Source: JACZSB01 sp965372015 (GTDB taxonomy: Bacteria > Fidelibacterota > Marinisomatia > SCGC-AAA003-L08 > TS1B11). From it: DNA of 22,484 bases. Of this stretch, positions 15,633 through 22,484 are shown piece after piece; position 1 is the first letter of the stretch; each line of letters starts with the position of its first letter. Position numbers and translations under genes: made by a program. A model generated the notes under the pieces. The model saw nothing but the letters and a program-made list of their open reading frames with translations, had not been told where the DNA came from and ran no database searches. Location of the stretch: positions 1-22,484 of the forward strand of contig CBDVAP010000037.1 of assembly GCA_965372015.1 (NCBI GenBank). The letters are read 5' to 3'.

Positions 15633-18248
15633 ATGCCCAGGTATACCAGATACTCTTTAGTGAGCCTGGCCCTACTGGTAACTTCGTTCCTACTAGCAGC
15701 CGGGGGCGGGAAAATCAGTGGCCGCGTAACCACGGCGACCGGCGAACCGTTGCCCGGTGCTAATGTAATTATCCAGGGGACCGGCCTGGGTGCGGCCACC
15801 GATACCAACGGTGAGTATTTCGTCCTGAACATACCTCCCGGCCGGTATACCGTGGCGATTTCCATGATCGGCTACCGGACCCTGATTCAGGAGGAGGTAT
15901 TGGTGGTAACCGAGTTCACCACTGCCTTGAGTGCTGCGCTGGAACAGGCCACCCTGGAAGCCGAGGAAGTAGTTGTGGTGGCGAAGAGACCGCTGATTCG
16001 CAAGGACATTACATCCAGCGTAGTGATCATCACCGGAGACGAAATCATCAACATGCCGGTGGCCAATTTCAAGGACATCCTGGCTACCCAGGCCGGCTTC
16101 ACCACCGACGCCGAGGGAGAATTGCATGTACGGGGCGGCCGCGCCAAGGAGATTCTATACATCGTCGACGGGATGATCGTCAAGGACCCGTTGGGCGGCG
16201 ATTTTACCGGTGCGGTCAGCCAGAACGCCATCCAGGAGATGACCGTTATCAGCGGCACCTTCAACGCCGAGTACGGTGAGGCCATGTCCAGTGTGGTGAA
16301 CATAGTGACGCGCGAAGGCGGCCAGCAGCTGGAAGGCCGCCTGGAATACATATCCGGTTTCCTGGGGGCCTCTCCTTATCACCAGCGATTCGCCTTCCAG
16401 GGCGTGGAGGACTCACTTTACTCGTATACCGATTTGAGGGAGCCACTGCTTGGTTATTACGATGAGGGCCGGGCCAATAATACCTATCCTTCGGCCTTCA
16501 TCCCGCTGCAGAACCTGAACATTCCCGGTACTACCAACCTGACCCTGAGCGGGCCGCTGCCGTTGCCGAGAACCACTTACTTCCTGTCGGCCCAGTACGA
16601 TCAGATCGACAGCCACCTGCCGCATGGGGTGCGGATCGGCCAGGATGTGCAGCTCAAGCTCACCGGCCGCATCTCACCCAAGTTGAAGCTGGCGGCTCAC
16701 CTGCAATCGGCCTCCAGGCTATCGCAGGACTACCTCCACAAGTGGAAAAACCTGCCGGAGAACCAGGCCCACCGCTTCCGGGCCACCAATCGGGCGGCGC
16801 TGACCCTGACCCATACCCTCGGGGCACCGGTGTATTACACCTTATCGTTGTGGCGCCTGGATGTGGGTACCAGGGTGGGGGTACGCAACCTGAGACCGGA
16901 AGAATATGAGGAATTCGGTACCGATAAAAACAACGCTTTTTATATAAAAGGCAATTCCAAGACGTACAGCCTGGACCAGAGTACCACCCTGGGGATCAAG
17001 TGGGACCTAGTGGACCAGCTCAACCAGCGACACCAGCTGAAAACCGGCTTCACGGTTAAACGGCATAATCTGGATCTGTATCTGCGGGAAGAGCCCTGGA
17101 TCAACGGGGTCGATCTGAATGACTCCACCACCTTTACCCCGCTGGAAGGGGCCTTCTATGTGCAGGACAAGATCGAATACCGGTATATAATCGTTAATCT
17201 GGGTGTGCGTTATGATTACCTGGATCCCAACGCCAGCATGTGGGAACAGATCAGGCACCATATCGTGCAGGATGCCGAAGGGAACTGGGTGCCGGCCCCG
17301 GAATACGACGTATCGCCCCGGACCCAATGGAGCCCCCGGGTGGGCATCTCCTATCCCGCTTCGGATAAGACCATCTTTCATTTCTCCTATGGACATTTCC
17401 TGCAATTCCCAAACTTTGATGCCATCACCCATAACTCCGGGCGGGACCTGGGGGCCACCCTGCCCCTGGTGGGGAACCCGGCGGCGAATGCGGAGAAAAC
17501 GGCTGCCTTTGAGACGGGGTTAAAATATGCGCCCACGAACAATATGGCGGTTAGTGTTACGGCCTGGTCCAAGGATATTACCGACCTGTTGTCTACCCTG
17601 CTGGTCCGGTATCGGTCTCGCAAGTATATCGTCTATACCAATGCGGATTACGCCAGCGTGAAGGGGATCGACCTGGCGTTGCGGCTCCGGGGCAGCCGGC
17701 TATTGTCTGGTTCCCTGGGCTATACCCTGTCGGTGGCCAAGGGAAACAATTCAGATCCTCTCGGGGGCTATTTCTCAGCCTACACCCTGGAAGAAGTCCC
17801 GCACCAGGAATACTACCTCGATTTCGACCAGCGGCACGATTTCTCCTTGAACCTCAACCTGAACACCAGGGGTTCTTCGCCCGGCCGGTTGACGGTCTTT
17901 AGCGGCATCACCGCCAACCTGCTGATCACCGCCGGCAGCGGCCTGCCGTATACACCGTACGTGGACCCCACCTTCCGGGTGCCGATCAATTCAGCTCGCA
18001 AGCCCTATACCTTCAGCGCCGATCTGCGCCTGCGGAAGCGGATAAGTGTCGGTGGCGTCAATCTGGAGGGGTTGCTGCAAGTCATCAACCTGACCGACCA
18101 CCAGAATGTGCTGTGGGTCTATTCCCGCACCGGGAAGCCCTTCGACCCCGGTTTCGTAGGGGCCATCGGTGCGGCGGATTACAACCACGATCCTTCCAAT
18201 GTGGGAACGCCCAGGCAGATCAAGGCCGGATTAAATGTCAACTGGTAA
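15633..18248 (+). CDS. TonB-dependent receptor with carboxypeptidase-regulatory-like domain (unit B)
   Basis: This outer-membrane receptor has 871 residues from the ATG at 15633. The frame is open from a TTG at 15591, but the only purine-rich site there (AGGGGG) abuts the TTG without spacing, whereas the ATG at 15633 opens a compact signal peptide (MPRYTRYSLVSLALLVTSFL). The start is therefore not fully settled. The regulatory-like domain is at about 25-110 (GTGLGAATDTNGEYF), the plug at about 118-230 (LHVRGGRAKEILYIVDGMI, FNAEYGEAMSSVVNIVTREG), and then a barrel. Unlike the other two receptors it has no EF-hand-like loop. The chain ends KAGLNVNW, with an aromatic final residue. Its stop lies within the next gene (14-base overlap), so translation of the two should be linked. 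The ligand is unknown. Confidence 0.92.
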   Translation: MPRYTRYSLVSLALLVTSFLLAAGGGKISGRVTTATGEPLPGANVIIQGTGLGAATDTNGEYFVLNIPPGRYTVAISMIGYRTLIQEEVLVVTEFTTALSAALEQATLEAEEVVVVAKRPLIRKDITSSVVIITGDEIINMPVANFKDILATQAGFTTDAEGELHVRGGRAKEILYIVDGMIVKDPLGGDFTGAVSQNAIQEMTVISGTFNAEYGEAMSSVVNIVTREGGQQLEGRLEYISGFLGASPYHQRFAFQGVEDSLYSYTDLREPLLGYYDEGRANNTYPSAFIPLQNLNIPGTTNLTLSGPLPLPRTTYFLSAQYDQIDSHLPHGVRIGQDVQLKLTGRISPKLKLAAHLQSASRLSQDYLHKWKNLPENQAHRFRATNRAALTLTHTLGAPVYYTLSLWRLDVGTRVGVRNLRPEEYEEFGTDKNNAFYIKGNSKTYSLDQSTTLGIKWDLVDQLNQRHQLKTGFTVKRHNLDLYLREEPWINGVDLNDSTTFTPLEGAFYVQDKIEYRYIIVNLGVRYDYLDPNASMWEQIRHHIVQDAEGNWVPAPEYDVSPRTQWSPRVGISYPASDKTIFHFSYGHFLQFPNFDAITHNSGRDLGATLPLVGNPAANAEKTAAFETGLKYAPTNNMAVSVTAWSKDITDLLSTLLVRYRSRKYIVYTNADYASVKGIDLALRLRGSRLLSGSLGYTLSVAKGNNSDPLGGYFSAYTLEEVPHQEYYLDFDQRHDFSLNLNLNTRGSSPGRLTVFSGITANLLITAGSGLPYTPYVDPTFRVPINSARKPYTFSADLRLRKRISVGGVNLEGLLQVINLTDHQNVLWVYSRTGKPFDPGFVGAIGAADYNHDPSNVGTPRQIKAGLNVNW

Positions 18249-21200
18249 GTTCATCGCTGCTGTGCTCCTGGCCGGGCTGCTGAGCCGGTTGCCGGCGGCA
18301 CCCGATTGCCGGCCCTGCCACGACCAGCCGCCTCCGCTGCCACTAGGCAAAACCATGGGCTTGAATGAAATAGCGGTGGGGGTGCTGGACAAAGGGCAGC
18401 TGCAGGTCAATACCGGCAACTTCGGCCTGCTGGCGGATTTCCACTACTGGTTCACTAATGCGGCCCACTGGCCCCGCAGCGCTGGGTATGACCGCCAATA
18501 TGCTTTCGGTTTGGGCCTGCTGGTGGGGATCGATCCCGGTAATGTGATCGAGACAGTGACCCAAGGAGGGGCCATTGAGGATTGGCTGCCTCTGGATGAC
18601 GCCGCCGGGCACGAGTACTCCGGGGAAGTGACCGCGGTGTCCGATGAAACCCCGTTCCTGGCCTCCAGCGATCTTTCGAAGACCTGGCCACTGGGGCACT
18701 ACGACGAGGCCGGCCAGTGGGTCGCTTCCGGAAAGCGGGACTGGCCGGGGCCGTTCCGCATCGACGTGGGCCACCCCGGTTATCCGGATACCTTGGTGGA
18801 GGCGGAGGGTGAATTTACGTCCGACCGGGATATATACTGTGTCTATAACGACGCACAGAACGCCCTGGCGCCCGGGGGAGTGGGGATCGAGGTGGAGCAA
18901 TCGTCTTACAGTTACGGCCGGCCCTACGCCGAGGACATGGTTTTCTGGCAGTTTACGATCCGCAACACTTCGGGCAGCGACCTGGAGGGTATTTATGTGG
19001 GGTTGCTGGCCAAGTTCCGGCCGGACTACGACAATCATGATTATATCAACCTCATCGATTCCGATTATGATGGCAGCCAAGACCTGGTTTACGTCTACGA
19101 CGTGAACAACCAGCGCAACCGGACCTGGGCCGATGCCGACGACCCTTTGGGCATGGTGGGTATCCGGGTATTCGATACCCCCTATGACCTGGGGATCACG
19201 GATTTCCACCATTTCCCGCACGAGAAACGAATCGAGACCGATTCCCTGGCCTGGGCGATCATGACCAGCGACAAGGATAGCCCGGCCCTATACGATACGA
19301 CCGGTGACTTCTCCAGCCTGTTTTTCCACGGCGACGACCCGCGTATCGACTATACCGGGGAGGACTCGCTGGAGGCCTTCTACCCGCCCTGGAAGGAGGA
19401 AGACTCAGGGGAGATTTTCGGCGGGCAGGCGGTGGACTACATTATCTCCTGCGGGCCGTTCAACCTGCCGGCAGGCGCTTCTGTGCCGTTTTCGCTGGCC
19501 TTGATCATGGGAGATGCCGGCGAAACTCCCTTCGCTCCCGACACCTCCGACCTGATGCTGAATGTGCGCACGGCCAGCGCAATGTACAATCTCCAGTACC
19601 AGGGCTCGGGTCCGCCGGCGCCGCCGGAGGTATTCGCCCTGGCCGGTGACCGTTCGGCCACACTCTATTGGACCGCTGAGCCGTCCGAGAGCTCCAGGGA
19701 CGCGCTAACGGGGGAAATGGATTTTGAGGGGTACAAAATCTTCCGCAGCACTTCGCAGGGGCTGACCTGGGGCCGGGGAGTGACCGACGAATTTGGCGCT
19801 CCCGCCGGGTATGAACAGATTGCAACTTTCGATCTGATCAACGACGTTTCCGGGCTGGATCCAGTCTTTCCCCAACACCTGGGGCGCAACAGCGGGTTGG
19901 CCTACACTTACCTGGATGATAATCTGATCAACGGCCTGGAATACTGGTATTGCGTGACAGCCTATGACCGGGGCAACCAGAATCCCGACACTCTGGAGCA
20001 ATCATATCTATATCCACTGGGGGCTTCGGTGCTTGAGCCGCATACCGTATCAGTAATCCCGGGAGTCAAGGCGGTGGACCTGCCCTCCGACGACAACCTG
20101 GCGCCCATAGGCGGCGACTGCGGGGGCAGTGTGCGGGTGGTGATCATCGATACGGCGGCAGTTACCGGACACGGCTATAGAATCACTTTCGAAGATGAGG
20201 TCATAACTTCCATTGACAGCAGCGACACCACCTGGGGCTTGGTTTTCAACTTGGTTGACATCACCGAGACGGATACTATTTTATACCAACAGGCCGTGCC
20301 CGGGGAACCGGGTGAATACGCCCCGCCGGTGGATGGCTTCCGGCTGGTGATGGAGAATGTGGAACCTGGTGTGGCGTTCATGGGCTGGACCAAGGTAGCC
20401 GGCGACACCTGCACTTTTGATTGGTGGGCCGGCCCCCGCACCGGAAACGCCAGCGAAATCCCGGATGATCTGTATGGATTTGAAGATTTCAAAATAGTGA
20501 TCACGGATACGACCGATATGGCCACGGTAACATTTACCAACTACTTTGCCATGTTTGATACATCCGGGACGACCATCGACATTCCTTTGCGGGTTTATAA
20601 AATCACGGACCCGGAAACTCCGGTGGATGTAACAGAATACGCCATGATCCTGGACTGGACCACCATGTCGGGGCATACACCGGAGTTCTATGGACCTTAT
20701 GGCTGGGACCTGATCCCGGGCGGTCCGGGGTTCGATCCCGCCTTCTACTACGGCGCCCTCAAATTTGGCGTTGATCTCCTATTTTTAGCTGATAGCCAGG
20801 GCGGTGAGGCCAGCATGGTCTTTTTGAAGACCCAGAACGGGCCGGCGGATGAGACGCCACCCTCGGTTGGGGATGAATTCACTATCCTGTCCGGTAAGCC
20901 CTTCCGGCCGGAAATTTCCTATGAATTCGGGACTGGGGCCGCCCAGATTGCCAGTGTTCCGCAAGCGGAATTGAGCAACCCGCTGGCAGACGTACGGGTG
21001 GTGCCCGATCCCTACGTGGTAACAAATATTTGGGAGAGCAGTGAGTTCGGGAAGAAGCTGCAATTCAACCACCTGCCCAGCCGCTGCACGATCAAGATCT
21101 TTACCCTGGTTGGGGAGCATGTGGCAACGGTGGAGCATCCGGCGGCCGGGTCGGAGGGCAGCGGCTTTGCCTTCTGGAATATGCGCAACAAGCACGATCA

Positions 21201-21285
21201 GTTTATCGCGCCCGGCGTCTATCTCTATGCGGTGACCACGGACGATGGGCATAAGAAGTTGGGACGGTTTCTGGTGATAAAATGA
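18235..21285 (+). CDS. Giant secreted protein with fibronectin-like domain and T9SS-type C-terminal domain (unit B), bearing a CxxCH motif
   Basis: This 1016-residue paralogue of the unit A giant protein has the same plan. A signal peptide is at about 1-22 (FIAAVLLAGLL). The shared N-terminal module follows (GIEVEQSSYSYGRPYAEDMV), then a fibronectin type III-like region at about 459-590 (RSATLYWTAEPSESSRD, YKIFRSTSQG, LEYWYCVTAYDRG). The C-terminal domain starts near 917 (VRVVPDPYVVTNIW) and ends GRFLVIK. Both giants share CTI(R/K)IFTL with one cysteine in that domain. Right after the signal peptide comes CRPCH (residues 25-29), a match to the heme c attachment motif CxxCH that is absent from the unit A protein. 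The gene starts inside the receptor gene (14-base overlap) and its stop overlaps the PorV-like start. No enzyme motif is visible. A surface binding partner of the receptor is inferred. Confidence 0.86.
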   Translation: MSTGKFIAAVLLAGLLSRLPAAPDCRPCHDQPPPLPLGKTMGLNEIAVGVLDKGQLQVNTGNFGLLADFHYWFTNAAHWPRSAGYDRQYAFGLGLLVGIDPGNVIETVTQGGAIEDWLPLDDAAGHEYSGEVTAVSDETPFLASSDLSKTWPLGHYDEAGQWVASGKRDWPGPFRIDVGHPGYPDTLVEAEGEFTSDRDIYCVYNDAQNALAPGGVGIEVEQSSYSYGRPYAEDMVFWQFTIRNTSGSDLEGIYVGLLAKFRPDYDNHDYINLIDSDYDGSQDLVYVYDVNNQRNRTWADADDPLGMVGIRVFDTPYDLGITDFHHFPHEKRIETDSLAWAIMTSDKDSPALYDTTGDFSSLFFHGDDPRIDYTGEDSLEAFYPPWKEEDSGEIFGGQAVDYIISCGPFNLPAGASVPFSLALIMGDAGETPFAPDTSDLMLNVRTASAMYNLQYQGSGPPAPPEVFALAGDRSATLYWTAEPSESSRDALTGEMDFEGYKIFRSTSQGLTWGRGVTDEFGAPAGYEQIATFDLINDVSGLDPVFPQHLGRNSGLAYTYLDDNLINGLEYWYCVTAYDRGNQNPDTLEQSYLYPLGASVLEPHTVSVIPGVKAVDLPSDDNLAPIGGDCGGSVRVVIIDTAAVTGHGYRITFEDEVITSIDSSDTTWGLVFNLVDITETDTILYQQAVPGEPGEYAPPVDGFRLVMENVEPGVAFMGWTKVAGDTCTFDWWAGPRTGNASEIPDDLYGFEDFKIVITDTTDMATVTFTNYFAMFDTSGTTIDIPLRVYKITDPETPVDVTEYAMILDWTTMSGHTPEFYGPYGWDLIPGGPGFDPAFYYGALKFGVDLLFLADSQGGEASMVFLKTQNGPADETPPSVGDEFTILSGKPFRPEISYEFGTGAAQIASVPQAELSNPLADVRVVPDPYVVTNIWESSEFGKKLQFNHLPSRCTIKIFTLVGEHVATVEHPAAGSEGSGFAFWNMRNKHDQFIAPGVYLYAVTTDDGHKKLGRFLVIK

Positions 21286-22295
21286 GACGCCTGGCAGCCA
21301 TAATACTCCTGTTGGGCGCCAGCCTGTGGGGCCAGTTCACCAAGGAAGGCACCACCGCCGCCCAATTCCTGAAAATCGGTGTGGGCGCCCGGGCGCTGGG
21401 GATGGGAGGCGCTTACGTAGCGCTGGCGGATGACGGCTCGGCCCACTTTTGGAACCCGGCCGGACTGGCTGCGGCGGAAGGTATCGGCGTGATGTTGATG
21501 CACAACGCCTGGCTGGTGAATATCAACCATGACTATTTGAGTGTGGCTCTGCCGGCGGGCAATCTGGGAGTACTGGGTCTGTCGGTGACTGTTCTTACTA
21601 TGGGTGAGCAGGAGATCACTACTGTCGAACAACCGGACGGCACGGGCGCTTTTTACCGGGTGCAGGACCTGGCAGTGGGACTGAGCTTTGCCCGTCAAGT
21701 AACCGACCGGCTACGATACGGCCTGACGGCCAAGTATATTCACCTCCAGGCCTGGAATGAGAGTGCCCGGACCCTGGCAGTCGACCTGGGCTCGGTTATG
21801 AATACCGGTTTCAAAGGTATTAAAATCGGCATGGCGCTGTCGAACTTCGGCGGCAATATTCGGTATGAGGGCCGGGACCTGCTGACTTCCACGCGATATT
21901 TGGATGACTTGGGGCTGGACTATTCGCCGGACGCCAATCTGGCCACCGAGGACTGGCCCCTACCGCTGGGTATCCAGATCGGAATAGCCGGCAATATTGT
22001 GGGCTCGGGCGAGGCCTTTATCAACAATCCGCAACACCGGCTAACAATGGCTATTGACGCGGTCCATCCCAACGATGCCCCGGAGCATCTCAATTTCGGC
22101 CTGGAGTACGCGCTCTGGGAAGGACTATTCATCCGCGCCGGCTATCGGGCGAACTACGACCTGGATGAAATGACTTTCGGGGCCGGGCTGCGACTGCCGT
22201 TACCTTTCGCAAAACGGACTCATTTCGACTATGCCAGAATGCCGATGGGCCTGCTGGGCCAGGTGGAGCGCTTCTCGCTGGACATTCAATTCTAG
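21282..22295 (+). CDS. PorV/PorQ-like outer-membrane protein (UPF0164 family, unit B)
   Basis: This 337-residue paralogue of the protein at 10005-11045 has a short signal peptide (1-17, MRRLAAIILLLGASLWG), the hallmark FLKIGVGARALGMGGAYVA with FWNPAGLAAAEG (about residues 27-65), and a C-terminal Phe (FSLDIQF). Motifs shared with unit A include IGMALSNFGG and WPLPLGIQIGI. The start overlaps the stop of the giant-protein gene as ATGA (21282-21285), the same junction as in unit A. PorV is known in Bacteroidota to carry T9SS cargo at the outer membrane; that this copy serves the upstream giant protein is inference from position. The gene is the last of unit B: 60 bases separate it from the following lipoprotein gene, and no clear terminator lies between. 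Confidence 0.89.
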   Translation: MRRLAAIILLLGASLWGQFTKEGTTAAQFLKIGVGARALGMGGAYVALADDGSAHFWNPAGLAAAEGIGVMLMHNAWLVNINHDYLSVALPAGNLGVLGLSVTVLTMGEQEITTVEQPDGTGAFYRVQDLAVGLSFARQVTDRLRYGLTAKYIHLQAWNESARTLAVDLGSVMNTGFKGIKIGMALSNFGGNIRYEGRDLLTSTRYLDDLGLDYSPDANLATEDWPLPLGIQIGIAGNIVGSGEAFINNPQHRLTMAIDAVHPNDAPEHLNFGLEYALWEGLFIRAGYRANYDLDEMTFGAGLRLPLPFAKRTHFDYARMPMGLLGQVERFSLDIQF

Positions 22296-22345
22296 ACCCT
22301 CTGGAACCTGGCCCGGCACTGAAGAAGTTTGGACATAAAATCTCT

Positions 22346-22350
22346 GGAGG
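22346..22350 (+). promoter_or_regulatory. Ribosome binding site of the truncated lipoprotein gene
   Basis: GGAGG stands 5 bases before the ATG at 22356. It is one of the clearest Shine-Dalgarno sequences in the window. Confidence 0.7.
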
Positions 22351-22355
22351 TATAT

Positions 22356-22484
22356 ATGTTTCGAGTGAATTCCTTTAACTACATATTTGTGGTTCTGTTA
22401 GCTTACCTGACTCTTAGCTGCGGTGGTAAGCAGGCCGGCCAGGAATCGGTGGTTCAGCTAGTACCCAACCTGGGGAACGCCGCG
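22356..22484 (+). CDS. Predicted lipoprotein, N-terminal fragment (continues past the right edge)
   Basis: The frame is open from the ATG at 22356 to the window end, giving 43 codons. It encodes a short n-region, a hydrophobic core (YIFVVLLAYLTL) and LTLSC followed by GGK, a credible lipoprotein signal with the lipidated cysteine at residue 22. Too little of the mature protein is present to name a family. Its strong ribosome binding site suggests good expression. It could be the next member of the unit B transcript or the first gene of a separate operon. Confidence 0.75.
   Translation, partial: MFRVNSFNYIFVVLLAYLTLSCGGKQAGQESVVQLVPNLGNAA

Noticed and set aside
18343..19221. Long minus-strand open frame (292 codons) opposite the unit B giant-protein gene
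   Set aside because: It lies wholly antisense to a well-supported gene, has no recognisable domain or signal peptide, and reflects codon bias on the opposite strand.
1..22484. CRISPR arrays, tRNA or rRNA genes, insertion sequences and phage genes
   Set aside because: No regularly spaced repeats, cloverleaf-like segments, transposase motifs or terminal inverted repeats were seen on either strand.

Overview
This window looks like a chromosomal stretch from a Gram-negative bacterium of the Fibrobacterota-Chlorobiota-Bacteroidota (FCB) group. The grounds are three TonB-dependent receptors with an N-terminal carboxypeptidase-regulatory-like domain, four secreted proteins ending in C-terminal sorting domains of the type IX secretion system (T9SS) kind, and two outer-membrane proteins of the PorV/PorQ (UPF0164) family. 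Several genes carry clear Shine-Dalgarno sequences (GGAGG, AAGGAG), which are uncommon in Bacteroidota proper. Together with the 'NYPNPFNP' and 'VPNPYV' style tails, this suggests an uncultured lineage such as Neomarinimicrobiota, Calditrichota or a relative. The phylum call is inference. I see no rRNA, tRNA, CRISPR array, insertion sequence or phage gene.

Layout. On the minus strand (3502 to 1) a secreted FG-GAP repeat protein with a sorting domain is followed by a TonB-dependent receptor that runs off the left edge. A divergent intergenic region (3503-3952) separates it from a long plus-strand series. Unit A (3953-11045) is a TonB-dependent receptor, a 1086-residue secreted protein and a PorV-like protein, packed with an 8-base gap and then an ATGA start/stop overlap. 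Next come a predicted outer-membrane beta-barrel of unknown function (11234-12502) and an M28 zinc peptidase with PA and PDZ domains (12671-14485). Unit B (14533-22295) follows: a small concanavalin-like protein with a sorting domain, a second complete TonB-dependent receptor, a 1016-residue paralogue of the large secreted protein (14-base overlap with the receptor) and a second PorV-like protein (again an ATGA overlap). A lipoprotein gene with a strong ribosome binding site begins at 22356 and leaves the window.

How the genes may work together. The striking pattern is a repeated cassette, receptor - giant sorting-domain protein - PorV-like protein, in the same order and with coupled junctions in units A and B. 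In unit B and in the minus-strand unit a smaller sorting-domain protein precedes the receptor. In Bacteroidota, PorV is the outer-membrane shuttle that carries T9SS substrates by their C-terminal domain. A reasonable inference is that each cassette builds a cell-surface uptake or binding complex: the receptor imports, the giant protein is the surface partner, and the PorV-like protein is a dedicated shuttle or anchor. The substrates cannot be read from the sequence. The peptidase and the beta-barrel protein lie between the two units and may serve the same envelope process, but nothing in the sequence proves it.
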